The notes beneath the pieces are model-generated. The model was given only the letters and a program-made list of their open reading frames with translations. It searched no databases and was not told where the DNA came from. DNA of 64,000 nt from Cladorhizidae sp. MBARI D1340-BT2 (taxonomy: Eukaryota; Porifera; Demospongiae; Poecilosclerida; Cladorhizidae): contig JAQNBH010000002.1 of the NCBI GenBank assembly GCA_028752905.1, forward strand, positions 28,069,932 through 28,133,931, read 5' to 3'. Within the stretch, counting starts at the first letter, position 1; the number at the start of each line of letters is the position of its first letter. This document shows, one piece after another, positions 12,501-24,520 of this stretch. Made by a program: the position numbers and the translations under genes.

Positions 12501-15500
12501 TGGACTTGATATGATTCGAATGATAGGTTTCATTGTGTGTTCTCTATCTTGATATTTGCCCTAATTTGGTCTATATGTTTCTCATTTTCCCCCCCAAAAT
12601 CTTGTTATTTTGCCGTAAAGCTCATAACATTTCTACACTTTACCCAAAAAAGATAATTTTTATATCACCGGATAGCCCTTCTAATTATCTGTCTTTTGTA
12701 CGTGCCAAAATTTTGACTACTCTAAGTATTAGCAAGTTATGGTGATTTGAAGTGGTAAGGTTTGCGATCTTTCCTGGCGTTTTCCAGTTGCCAAAGCGGT
12801 GGCCTGCCAGTGAAAAACCACTACATTTATTGATAATCTGTTGACATGTTGCAGATAAGGGCCTTCTCTATCAGTTGACAAAATCTGGGACTTTGGTCTT
12901 GTTAATTAGGGCAGTTATGAATTGTACTCTTACTTGATGCTAAACATGTTAGCTTCGTAGATTATCCACACTTCACTGAATAGACTTGATGTATAGCTAT
13001 TAAGATAGGACTCTCTAAGTGCTCTCTCTTGATACCAAACATCCATATATTCTGCACACTTCACTGTAATGGACTTGCAAGATAGGTATCTCACAGTGTT
13101 CTCTATCTTGAGCTGAACATGTTAGCTTCATAGATTCTCCACACTTCACTGAATAGACTTGATATATAGCTCTAAAGGTAGGCCTCTCTCTGTTCTCTCT
13201 CTTGATACCAAACATCCGTATATTCTGCATACATAGAATCACAAGATAGGTTTCTCTATGTGTTCTCTATCTTGATGCTAAACAGGTTAGCTTCATAGAT
13301 TCTCCACACTTCACTGTATAAACTTGATATATAGCTATTAAGATAGGTCTCTCCCTGTGCTCTCTGTTGATATCAAACATCCATAATATTCTGCACACTT
13401 CACTGTAATGGACTTGATATGATTCGAATGATAGGTTTCATTGTGTGTTCTCTATCTTGATATTTGCCCTAATTTGGTCTATATGTTTCTCATTTCCCCC
13501 CCAAAAATCTTGTTATTTTGCCGTAAAGCTCATAACTGTTCTACACTTTACCCAAAAAAGATAATTTTTATATCAGCGGATAGCCCTTCTAATTATCTGT
13601 CTTTTGTACGTGCCAAAATTTTGAGTACTCTAAGTATTAGCAAGTTATGGTGATTTGAAGTGGTAAGGTTTGCGATCTTTCCTGGCGTTTTCCAGTTGCC
13701 AAAGCGGTGGCCTGCCAGTGAAAAAACACTACATTTATTGATAATCTGTTGACATGTTGCAGATAAGGGCCTTCTCTATCAGTTGACAAAATCTGGGACT
13801 TTGGTCTTGTTAATTAGGGCAGTTATGAATTGTACTCTTACTTGATGCTAAACATGTTAGCTTCGTAGATTATCCACACTTCACTGAATAGACTTGATGT
13901 ATAGCTATTAAGATAGGACTCTCTAAGTGCTCTCTCTTGATACCAAACATCCATATATTCTGCACACTTCACTGTAATGGACTTGCAAGATAGGTATCTC
14001 TCAGTGTTCTCTATCTTGAGCTGAACATGTTAGCTTCATAGATTCTCCACACTTCACTGAATAGACTTGATATATAGCTCTAAAGGTAGGCCTCTCTCTG
14101 TTCTCTCTCTTGATACCAAACATCCGTATATTCTGCAAACATAGAATCACAAGATAGGTTTCTCTATGTGTTCTCTATCTTGATGCTAAACAGGTTAGCT
14201 TCATAGATTCTCCACACTTCACTGAATAGACTTGATGTATAGCTATTAAGATAGGACTCTCTAAGTGCTCTCTCTTGATACCAAACATCCATATATGCTG
14301 CACACTTCACTGTAATGGACTTGCAAGATAGGTATCTCTCAGTGTTCTCTATCTTGAGCTAAACATGTTAGCTTCATAGATTCTCCACACTTCACTGAAT
14401 AGACTTGATATATAGCTCTAAAGGTAGGCCTCTCTCTGTTCTCTCTCTTGATACCAAACATCCGTATATTCTGCATACATAGAATCACAAGATAGGTTTC
14501 TCTATGTGTTCTCTATCTTGATGCTAAACAGGTTAGCTTCATAGATTCTCCACACTTCACTGTATAAACTTGATATATAGCTATTAAGATAGGTCTCTCC
14601 CTGTGCTCTCTGTTGATATCAAACATCCATAATATTCTGCACACTTCACTGTAATGGACTTGATATGATTAGAATGATAGGTTTCATTGTGTGTTCTCTA
14701 TCTTGATATTTGCCCTAATTTGGTCTATATGTTTCTCATTTCCCCCCCAAAAATCTTGTTATTTTGCCGTAAAGCTCATAACTGTTCTACACTTTACCCA
14801 AAAAAGATAATTTTTATATCACCGGATAGCCCTTCTAATTATCTGTCTTTTGTACGTGCCAAAATTTTGAGTACTCTAAGTATTAGCAAGTTATGGTGAT
14901 TTGAAGTGGTAAGGTTTGCGATCTTTCCTGGCGTTTTCCAGTTGCCAAAGCGGTGGCCTGCCAGTGAAAAAACACTACATTTATTGATAATCTGTTGACA
15001 TGTTGCAGATAAGGGCCTTCTCTATCAGTTGACAAAATCTGGGACTTATGCTAAACATGTTAGCTTCGTAGATTATCCACACTTCACTGAATAGACTTGA
15101 TGTATAGCTATTAAGATAGGACTCTCTAAGTGCTCTCTCTTGATACCAAACATCCATATATTCTGCACACTTCACTGTAATGGACTTGCAAGATAGGTAT
15201 CTCTCAGTGTTCTCTATCTTGAGCTAAACATGTTAGCTTCATAGATTCTCCACACTTCACTGAATAGACTTGATATATAGCTCTAAAGGTAGGCCTCTCT
15301 CTGTTCTCTCTCTTGATACCAAACATCCGTATATTCTGCATACATAGAATCACAAGATAGGTTTCTCTATGTGTTCTCTATCTTGATGCTAAACAGGTTA
15401 GCTTCATAGATTCTCCACACTTCACTGTATAAACTTGATATATAGCTATTAAGATAGGTCTCTCCCTGTGCTCTCTGTTGATATCAAACATCCATAATAT

Positions 15501-17728
15501 TCTGCACACTTCACTGTAATGGACTTGATATGATTCGAATGATAGGTTTCATTGTGTGTTCTCTATCTTGATATTTGCCCTAATTTGGTCTATATGTTTC
15601 TCATTTTCCCCCCCAAAATCTTGTTATTTTGCCGTAAAGCTCATAACATTTCTACACTTTACCCAAAAAAGATAATTTTTATATCACCGGATAGCCCTTC
15701 TAATTATCTGTCTTTTGTACGTGCCAAAATTTTGACTACTCTAAGTATTAGCAAGTTATGGTGATTTGAAGTGGTAAGGTTTGCGATCTTTCCTGGCGTT
15801 TTCCAGTTGCCAAAGCGGTGGCCTGCCAGTGAAAAACCACTACATTTATTGATAATCTGTTGACATGTTGCAGATAAGGGCCTTCTCTATCAGTTGACAA
15901 AATCTGGGACTTTGGTCTTGTTAATTAGGGCAGTTATGAATTGTACTCTTACTTGATGCTAAACATGTTAGCTTCGTAGATTATCCACACTTCACTGAAT
16001 AGACTTGATGTATAGCTATTAAGATAGGACTCTCTAAGTGCTCTCTCTTGATACCAAACATCCATATATTCTGCACACTTCACTGTAATGGACTTGCAAG
16101 ATAGGTATCTCACAGTGTTCTCTATCTTGAGCTGAACATGTTAGCTTCATAGATTCTCCACACTTCACTGAATAGACTTGATATATAGCTCTAAAGGTAG
16201 GCCTCTCTCTGTTCTCTCTCTTGATACCAAACATCCGTATATTCTGCATACATAGAATCACAAGATAGGTTTCTCTATGTGTTCTCTATCTTGATGCTAA
16301 ACAGGTTAGCTTCATAGATTCTCCACACTTCACTGTATAAACTTGATATATAGCTATTAAGATAGGTCTCTCCCTGTGCTCTCTGTTGATATCAAACATC
16401 CATAATATTCTGCACACTTCACTGTAATGGACTTGATATGATTCGAATGATAGGTTTCATTGTGTGTTCTCTATCTTGATATTTGCCCTAATTTGGTCTA
16501 TATGTTTCTCATTTCCCCCCCAAAAATCTTGTTATTTTGCCGTAAAGCTCATAACTGTTCTACACTTTACCCAAAAAAGATAATTTTTATATCAGCGGAT
16601 AGCCCTTCTAATTATCTGTCTTTTGTACGTGCCAAAATTTTGAGTACTCTAAGTATTAGCAAGTTATGGTGATTTGAAGTGGTAAGGTTTGCGATCTTTC
16701 CTGGCGTTTTCCAGTTGCCAAAGCGGTGGCCTGCCAGTGAAAAAACACTACATTTATTGATAATCTGTTGACATGTTGCAGATAAGGGCCTTCTCTATCA
16801 GTTGACAAAATCTGGGACTTTGGTCTTGTTAATTAGGGCAGTTATGAATTGTACTCTTACTTGATGCTAAACATGTTAGCTTCGTAGATTATCCACACTT
16901 CACTGAATAGACTTGATGTATAGCTATTAAGATAGGACTCTCTAAGTGCTCTCTCTTGATACCAAACATCCATATATTCTGCACACTTCACTGTAATGGA
17001 CTTGCAAGATAGGTATCTCTCAGTGTTCTCTATCTTGAGCTGAACATGTTAGCTTCATAGATTCTCCACACTTCACTGAATAGACTTGATATATAGCTCT
17101 AAAGGTAGGCCTCTCTCTGTTCTCTCTCTTGATACCAAACATCCGTATATTCTGCAAACATAGAATCACAAGATAGGTTTCTCTATGTGTTCTCTATCTT
17201 GATGCTAAACAGGTTAGCTTCATAGATTCTCCACACTTCACTGAATAGACTTGATGTATAGCTATTAAGATAGGACTCTCTAAGTGCTCTCTCTTGATAC
17301 CAAACATCCATATATGCTGCACACTTCACTGTAATGGACTTGCAAGATAGGTATCTCTCAGTGTTCTCTATCTTGAGCTAAACATGTTAGCTTCATAGAT
17401 TCTCCACACTTCACTGAATAGACTTGATATATAGCTCTAAAGGTAGGCCTCTCTCTGTTCTCTCTCTTGACACCAAACATCCGTATATTCTGCAAACATA
17501 GAATCACAAGATAGGTTTCTCTATGTGTTCTCTATCTTGATGCTAAACAGGTTAGCTTCATAGATTCTCCACACTTCACTGTATAAACTTGATATATAGC
17601 TATTAAGATAGGTCTCTCCCTGTGCTCTCTGTTGATATCAAACATCCATAATATTCTGCACACTTCACTGTAATGGACTTGATATGATTAGAATGATAGG
17701 TTTCATTGTGTGTTCTCTATCTTGATAT
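9537..17728 (+). repeat. Nested higher-order repeat marked by a 'tcagcgg' variant
   Basis: Periods run 1246, 908, 865, 908, 1246, 865, 908, 1246. The type X cores at 9537, 13464 and 16483 share 'atcagcggatag' where neighbours read 'atcaccggatag', and each is followed by a 1246-bp period. The copies are offset by 3,927 and 3,019 bp. The difference is exactly one 908-bp unit, so multi-unit blocks were duplicated with gain or loss of a unit. 43-bp deletion junctions lie at 12028/12029 and 15047/15048. Confidence 0.87.
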
Positions 17729-20700
17729 TTGCCCTAATTTGGTCTATATGTTTCTCATTTTCCCCCCAAAAATCTTGTTATTTTGCCGTAAAGCTCATAA
17801 CTGTTCTACACTTTACCCCAAAAAGATAATTTTTATATCACCGGATAGCCCTTCTAATTATCTGTCTTTTGTACGTGCCAAAATTTTGAGTACTCTAAGT
17901 ATTAGCAAGTTATGGTGATTTGAAGTGGTAAGGTTTGCGATCTTTCCTGGCGTTTTCCAGTTGCCAAAGCGGTGGCCTGCCAGTGAAAAACCACTACATT
18001 TATTGATAATCTGTTGACATGTTGCAGATAAGGGCCTTCTCTATCAGTTGACAAAATCTGGGACTTTGGTCTTGTTAATTAGGGCAGTTATGAATTGTAC
18101 TCTTACTTGATGCTAAACATGTTAGCTTCGTAGATTATCCACACTTCACTGAATAGACTTGATGTATAGCTATTAAGATAGGACTCTCTAAGTGCTCTCT
18201 CTTGATACCAAACATCCATATATTCTGCACACTTCACTGTAATGGACTTGCAAGATAGGTATCTCACAGTGTTCTCTATCTTGAGCTAAACATGTTAGCT
18301 TCATAGATTCTCCACACTTCACTGAATAGACTTGATATATAGCTCTAAAGGTAGGCCTCTCTCTGTTCTCTCTCTTGATACCAAACATCCGTATATTCTG
18401 CATACATAGAATCACAAGATAGGTTTCTCTATGTGTTCTCTATCTTGATGCTAAACAGGTTAGCTTCATAGATTCTCCACACTTCACTGTATAAACTTGA
18501 TATATAGCTATTAAGATAGGTCTCTCCCTGTGCTCTCTGTTGATATCAAACATCCATAATATTCTGCACACTTCACTGTAATGGACTTGATATGATTCGA
18601 ATGATAGGTTTCATTGTGTGTTCTCTATCTTGATATTTGCCCTAATTTGGTCTATATGTTTCTCATTTTCCCCCCAAAAATCTTGTTATTTTGCCGTAAA
18701 GCTCATAACATTTCTACACTTTACCCTAAAAAGATAATTTTTATATTATCAGATAGCCCTTCTAATTATCTGTCTTTTGTACGTGCCAAAATTTTGAGTA
18801 CTCTAAGTATTAGCAAGTTATGGTGATTTGAAGTGGTAAGGTTTGCGATCTTTCCTGGCGTTTTCCAGTTGCCAAAGCGGTGGCCTGCCAGTGAAAAACC
18901 ACTACATTTATTGATAATCTGTTGACATGTTGCAGATAAGGGCCTTCTCTATCAGTTGACAAAATCTGGGACTTTGGTCTTGTTAATTAGGGCAGTTATG
19001 AATTGTACTCTTACTTGATGCTAAACATGTTAGCTTCGTAGATTATCCACACTTCACTGAATAGACTTGATGTATAGCTATTAAGATAGGACTCTCTAAG
19101 TGCTCTCTCTTGATACCAAACATCCATATATTCTGCACACTTCACTGTAATGGACTTGCAAGATAGGTATCTCTCAGTGTTCTCTATCTTGAGCTGAACA
19201 TGTTAGCTTCATAGATTCTCCACACTTCACTGAATAGACTTGATATATAGCTCTAAAGGTAGGCCTCTCTCTGTTCTCTCTCTTGATACCAAACATCCGT
19301 ATATTCTGCAAACATAGAATCACAAGATAGGTTTCTCTATGTGTTCTCTATCTTGATGCTAAACAGGTTAGCTTCATAGATTCTCCACACTTCACTGAAT
19401 AGACTTGATGTATAGCTATTAAGATAGGACTCTCTAAGTGCTCTCTCTTGATACCAAACATCCATATATGCTGCACACTTCACTGTAATGGACTTGCAAG
19501 ATAGGTATCTCTCAGTGTTCTCTATCTTGAGCTAAACATGTTAGCTTCATAGATTCTCCACACTTCACTGAATAGACTTGATATATAGCTCTAAAGGTAG
19601 GCCTCTCTCTGTTCTCTCTCTTGACACCAAACATCCGTATATTCTGCAAACATAGAATCACAAGATAGGTTTCTCTATGTGTTCTCTATCTTGATGCTAA
19701 ACAGGTTAGCTTCATAGATTCTCCACACTTCACTGTATAAACTTGATATATAGCTATTAAGATAGGTCTCTCCCTGTGCTCTCTGTTGATATCAAACATC
19801 CATAATATTCTGCACACTTCACTGTAATGGACTTGATATGATTAGAATGATAGGTTTCATTGTGTGTTCTCTATCTTGATATTTGCCCTAATTTGGTCTA
19901 TATGTTTCTCATTTCCCCCCCAAAAATCTTGTTATTTTGCCGTAAAGCTCATAACTGTTCTACACTTTACCCAAAAAAGATAATTTTTATATCACCGGAT
20001 AGCCCTTCTAATTATCTGTCTTTTGTACGTACCAAAATTTTGAGTACTCTAAGTATTAGCAAGTTATGGTGATTTGAAGTGGTAAGGTTTGCGATCTTTC
20101 CTGGCGTTTTCCAGTTGCCAAAGCGGTGGCCTGCCAGTGAAAAACCACTACATTTATTGATAATCTGTTGACATGTTGCAGATAAGGGCCTTCTCTATCA
20201 GTTGACAAAATCTGGGACTTTGGTCTTGTTAATTAGGGCAGTTATGAATTGTACTCTTACTTGATGCTAAACATGTTAGCTTCGTAGATTATCCACACTT
20301 CACTGAATAGACTTGATGTATAGCTATTAAGATAGGACTCTCTAAGTGCTCTCTCTTGATACCAAACATCCATATATTCTGCACACTTCACTGTAATGGA
20401 CTTGCAAGATAGGTATCTCACAGTGTTCTCTATCTTGAGCTAAACATGTTAGCTTCATAGATTCTCCACACTTCACTGAATAGACTTGATATATAGCTCT
20501 AAAGGTAGGCCTCTCTCTGTTCTCTCTCTTGATACCAAACATCCGTATATTCTGCATACATAGAATCACAAGATAGGTTTCTCTATGTGTTCTCTATCTT
20601 GATGCTAAACAGGTTAGCTTCATAGATTCTCCACACTTCACTGTATAAACTTGATATATAGCTATTAAGATAGGTCTCTCCCTGTGCTCTCTGTTGATAT

Positions 20701-20766
20701 CAAACATCCATAATATTCTGCACACTTCACTGTAATGGACTTGATATGATTCGAATGATAGGTTTC
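17729..20766 (+). repeat. Transitional 908/1246/884 segment
   Basis: Units at 17729, 18637 and 19883 use the 'aaaaaccacta' core that is typical of the inner array and no longer alternate in X/Y fashion. The 18637 core has 'atattatcagatag', a subtype that recurs at 27841, 31579, 32487, 33395, 37679, 41588 and 47457. The last unit is 884 bp because 24 bp are missing at the spacer-core junction ('ggtttc' joined to 'ttgccc' at 20766/20767). Confidence 0.85.
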
Positions 20767-22478
20767 TTGCCCTAATTTGGTCTATATGTTTCTCATTTTC
20801 CCCCCAAAAATCTTGTTATTTTGCCGTAAAGCTCATAACTTTTCTACACTTTACCCAAAAAAGATAATTTTTATATCAGCGGATAGCCCTTCTAATTATC
20901 TGTCTTTTGTACGTGCCAAAATTTTGAGTACTCTAAGTATTAGCAAGTTATGGTGATTTGAAGTGGTAAGGTTTGTGATTTTTCCTGGCGTTTTCCAGTT
21001 GCCAAAGCGGTGGCCTGCCAGTGAAAAACCACTACATTTATTGATAATCTGTTCACATGTTGCAGATAAGGGCCTTCTCTATCAGTTGACAAAATCTGGG
21101 ACTTTGGTCTTGTTAATTAGGGCAGTTATGAATTGTACTCTTACTTGATGCTAAACATGTTCTTGATATTTGCCCTAATTTGGTCTATATGTTTCTCATT
21201 TTCCCCCCGAAAATCTTGTTTTTTTGCCGTGAAGCTCATAACTTTTCTACACTTTACCCAAAAAAGATAATTTTTATATCACGGGATAGCTCTTCTAATT
21301 ATCTGTCTTTTGTATGTGCCAAAATTTTGAGTACTCTAAGTATTAGCAAGTTATGGTGATTTGAAGTGTTAAGGTTTGTGATTTTTCCTGGCGTTTTCCA
21401 GTTGCCAAAGCGGTGGCCTGCCAGTGAAAAACCACTACATTTATTGATAATCTGTTCACATGTTGCAGATAAGGGCCTTCTCTATCAGTTGACAAAATCT
21501 GGGACTTTGGTCTTGTTAATTAGGGCAGTTATGGATTGTACTCTTACTTGATGCTAAACATGTTCTTGATATTTGCCCTAATTTGGTCTATATGTTTCTC
21601 ATTTTCCCCCCGAAAATCTTGTTTTTTTGCCGTGAAGCTCATAACTTTTCTACACTTTACCCAAAAAAGATACTTTTTATATCACCGGATAGCTCTTCTA
21701 ATTATCTATCTTTTGTACGTGCCAAAATTTTGAGTACTCTAAGTATTAGCAAGTTATGGTGATTTGAAGTGGTAAGGTTTGGGATTTTTCCTGGCGTTTT
21801 CCAGTTGCCAAAGCGGTGGCCTGCCAGTGAAAAACCACTACATTTATTGATAATCTGTACACATGTTGCAGATAAGGGCCTTCTCTATCAGTTGACAAAA
21901 TCTGGGACTTTGGTCTTGTTAATTAGGGCAGTTATCAATTGTACTCTTACTTGATGCTAAACATGTTCTTGATATTTGCCCTAATTTGGTCTATATGTTT
22001 CTCATTTCCCCCCCGAAAATCTTGTTTTTTTGCCGTGAAGCTCATAACTTTTCTACACTTTACCCAAAAAAGATAATTTTTATATCACCGGATAGCTCTT
22101 CTAATTATCTGTCTTTTGTACGTGCCAAAATTTTGAGTACTCTAAGTATTAGCAAGTTATGGTGATTTGAAGTGGTAAGGTTTGGGATTTTTCCTGGCGT
22201 TTTCCAGTTGCCAAAGCGGTGGCCTGCCAGTGAAAAACCACTACATTTATTGATAATCTGTTCACATGTTGCAGATAAGGGCCTTCTCTATCAGTTGACA
22301 AAATCTGGGACTTTGGTCTTGTTAATTAGGGCAGTTATGAATTGTACTCTTACTTGATGCTAAACATGTTCTTGATATTTGCCCTAATTTGGTCTATATG
22401 TTTCTCATTTTCCCCCCGAAAATCTTGTTTTTTTGCCGTGAAGCTCATAACTTTTCTACACTTTACCCAAAAAAGATA

Positions 22479-22482
22479 ATTT
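22479..22482. repeat. Target-site duplication ATTT (left)
   Basis: The uninterrupted satellite reads 'gataatttttatatc'. Here it is cut after 'gataattt' by the element, and the ATTT is repeated on the other side. Confidence 0.82.
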
Positions 22483-22517
22483 GTGACCCAATTTGCGAAA
22501 ACCCACCTAAACGGGGG
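22483..22517 (+). repeat. Left terminal inverted repeat (35 bp)
   Basis: It starts GTGACCC and ends in AAACGGGGG. It matches the reverse complement of 24905-24939 at all 35 positions; identity stops abruptly after the G5 run. Confidence 0.96.
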
Positions 22518-22729
22518 TTTTAAAAAAAGTGAAATTATTTAATAATCGGCACCTATGATACCTAATGATCATATCCTAAAAGTTTGAAACTATTTGATAA
22601 TGTTTCCTTCGAGCTATAGCATGAATAGTTGCGCTCCTTCAAGTACAACAATAGGATTATTGCATTTATAAAGCGTTGTCAGGGTGCGGGCGAAACGAAG
22701 CCGTATACTTCCGTAAACGTGTAATTAGA
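22518..22729. other. Left subterminal non-coding part of the transposon
   Basis: AT-rich sequence with no open frame of note and no match to the satellite. 'gttgcgctcc' and 'gggtgcgggcgaaacgaagcc' are the only GC-rich words. Nothing further can be assigned. Confidence 0.5.
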
Positions 22730-23075
22730 GCTATTACCACGCCCTTGGCGTTCTATTGCCACGCCCAGGGTCTAAAAAATGGAAGGATAGTATGGACGAC
22801 TGGAGTAGGACTCTTTCTAAGCAGCGGTAAGGTACAGATTAGTTAGTAAGGAGTTGTAGAAAGAGTTGATCAGCTATGTTTGGCTAATCTTGCGTAGTTT
22901 TGTTCGAGCTATTGCCACGCCCTCGGCCTAAAAAGATGGAAGAATAGTATGGACGACTGGAGTAAGGACTCGTTCTAAGCAGCGGTAAGTAGCAGATTAG
23001 TTAGTTAGGAGTTGTATATGTTGTAGAATGAGTTGATCAACTATGTCTGACATATAATCTTATGTAGTTTGCTTC
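22730..23075. repeat. Imperfect tandem duplication inside the transposon
   Basis: Copy 1 (22730-22906) and copy 2 (22907-23075) both run from 'gagctatt.ccacgccc' through 'atagtatggacgactgg', 'aagcagcggtaag', 'agattagttag' and 'gagttgatca.ctatgt' to 'gtagtttt'. They differ by substitutions and small indels. Copy 2 overlaps the last codons of the transposase-like gene, so copy 1 carries a decayed duplicate of that 3' end. Confidence 0.85.
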
Positions 23076-23091
23076 TGTAACAAAGTTGAAC

Positions 23092-23097
23092 TTTATT
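23092..23097 (-). promoter_or_regulatory. Possible polyadenylation signal AATAAA
   Basis: The canonical hexamer sits on the coding strand near the 3' end of exon 5. It precedes the restored-frame stop by about 55 bases, so it either overlaps the coding end or marks an earlier transcript end. Confidence 0.3.
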
Positions 23098-23769
23098 GAT
23101 TCTTTAGAAACAAGTTGACATCTTCTTTTAGGTGATGGGGTTATGTTCTGAGGAGGCAAGGTGCAGTTGATTGGGAGAGGCATTCTGGTTGCAGGACTTG
23201 GATCAGGACAAACAATATCCTGACAATGAGGGGGACAGAATTCTCGTATTTTTTCGAAAAGGTATTTCTTCCTTTCTGGAGTAAGACCTTCTGGTATAAT
23301 TGTGGGGGGAGTTCATTTTTATGTGGCTTCCAGTCTTTATACTGTTCCACTAGAAGAGGCAGCCTTTTCTCTATCGCATCCGTCCCTGTCCTGACCATAG
23401 CAACTCCTGGTTCTTTTGATGAGAACTTCAAGCGGTGAAATGTCTTGATCCCAACAAATGCCTGTCTCCTGTAGTACTTTGTGAAGTAGTTTGCCCAGTT
23501 GTACTGTGGAACTAAAATAGTTCCATCTTCCCTCCCCACCAACTGGGCATTGTTCGCTTTTGCGGAACTGTTGACAACATCAGCAATGTCTTGTAGGCAC
23601 CCGACCTTTGTCCTTCTGTATTTTTGCTTCAGCAAGCCAAACCTGACTACATTCCTGGTGACAGCCAAGGGCAGTCTGTTGTGAGGTAGCCTTTTGTGGT
23701 TGCCATGTTCTCTTGTAGTCAGACCCACAGCAGTGTAGTGGGTTTTGAGGGATTTAAATCTGTCTATTC

Positions 23770-23838
23770 CTGGAGTGTTATGGTACATTGTTGTACTGTA
23801 ATAATATTTCCCACAGTATAGTATGACATTGTACCTAC
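23770..23838 (-). other. Intron 4 of transposase-like gene (69 bp, read-through frame)
   Basis: The donor is GTAGGTACAATG after 'agtattg' and the acceptor is 'cactccag' before 'gaatagac'. Its length is divisible by three and it has no stop, so it is invisible to simple open-frame scanning. Removing it brings 'LHSIG' next to 'IDRFKSLKTHY', which restores the spacing I recall for the family. Confidence 0.65.
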
Positions 23839-24123
23839 CAATACTATGCAGCATAAGGAAGGTGACCTTGCAAATCCTCAAACCATGGTGATAGAAGACT
23901 ATCCTGGACCTCTGCCGTGGTAATGTGGTATGGTGTGATCCTTCCCCTACTGTGTCTTCATTATTAATATTTGCCATAATTTGTCCCAGGATTACCATAT
24001 CGACCTGTTCCCTGCTCAGTGATGCACATTGGTCTCTCACGTCTTGGTAGTGCTCTGCAGTAAACTGTGAGGAGCATGGTTTTCCTTTAAACATCACACA
24101 GCCACACCCCTTCAGCAAGAATG

Positions 24124-24187
24124 CTGTAAGTTTGGGATCCTAATGGAATAATGGCCATGTTTATTATGCAGATGCCATGTGTTACAC
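24124..24187 (-). other. Intron 3 of transposase-like gene (64 bp)
   Basis: The donor is GTGTAA after 'tttattgtag' and the acceptor is 'aacttacag'. Splicing joins 'ALPFIV' to 'AFLLKGCGC' in frame (phase 1). Without splicing the two open stretches are in different frames. Confidence 0.68.
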
Positions 24188-24337
24188 CTACAATAAAGGG
24201 AAGTGCTGCTGGCTCAAGTGCTATTGATGAAGAAGGCTGTGGTAGTGATGATGGAGTCTGGGATGGGTGTCCGCTCAATGGTGAGAAGAGGTCCTCCTCA
24301 AGAGTGGAGAAGAGAGGTGGATCTTCATCACCACAGT

Positions 24338-24429
24338 CTCATCATCTTCTGAAGATTCTAAATTTCATTTTAATGTATTTTTTATAGTATTAAGTATTAT
24401 TTCGTATTATATCATGCTTTGAAAGTTAC
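24338..24429 (-). other. Intron 2 of transposase-like gene (approximate acceptor)
   Basis: The donor is GTAACT after 'tctgatg', followed by a strongly AT-rich interior. The best-looking acceptor 'atcttcag' (intron 24349-24429, 81 bp) leads into the wrong frame for exon 3. A weaker AG ending at 24338 (92 bp) keeps frame. Either the weak acceptor is used or a 2-bp indel lies in 'actgtggtgatg' around 24325-24337. Confidence 0.45.
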
Positions 24430-24471
24430 CATCAGATTCCATTACTTCATTGAACTCGTTGTCTTCAGTGC

Positions 24472-24520
24472 CTGTACAGTAAAATTCAATGATCTATTGA
24501 GGGTGTAAATATTACCATAC
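24472..24520 (-). other. Intron 1 of transposase-like gene (49 bp)
   Basis: The donor is GTATGG after 'gggccaa' and the acceptor is 'ctgtacag'. Phase 1 splicing joins exon 1 to the acidic stretch of exon 2 in frame. Unspliced, the frame stops within about ten codons. Confidence 0.6.

Larger units (their letters stand above)
1..22482 (+). repeat. Satellite array, left arm
   Basis: Head-to-tail tandem repeats fill this whole stretch with no inverted unit and no unrelated insertion. TTGCCC anchors lie at 585, 1493, 2401, 3310, 4175, 5083, 5948, 6856, 7764, 8629, 9537, 10783, 11691, 12556, 13464, 14710, 15575, 16483, 17729, 18637, 19883, 20767, 21170, 21573, 21976 and 22379. Units differ by scattered substitutions and a few fixed deletions. 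I see no gene with coding character. Short recurring open frames of 60-75 codons exist only because each unit is copied. Function is unknown; centromeric or heterochromatic satellite is the plausible role. Confidence 0.97.

Noticed and set aside
20963..21148. 61-codon plus-strand frame in the core-only units
   Set aside because: Present only because the island cores share substitutions; no start context, no domain, and part of a satellite.
23226..23684. Plus-strand open frames across the transposon gene
   Set aside because: They lie antisense to the real exons and have no family resemblance.
24151..24387. 78-codon plus-strand frame within the transposon
   Set aside because: Antisense to exon 3, intron 2 and intron 3 of the inferred gene; its Ser/Gly-rich composition mirrors the Pro/Ser-rich exon.
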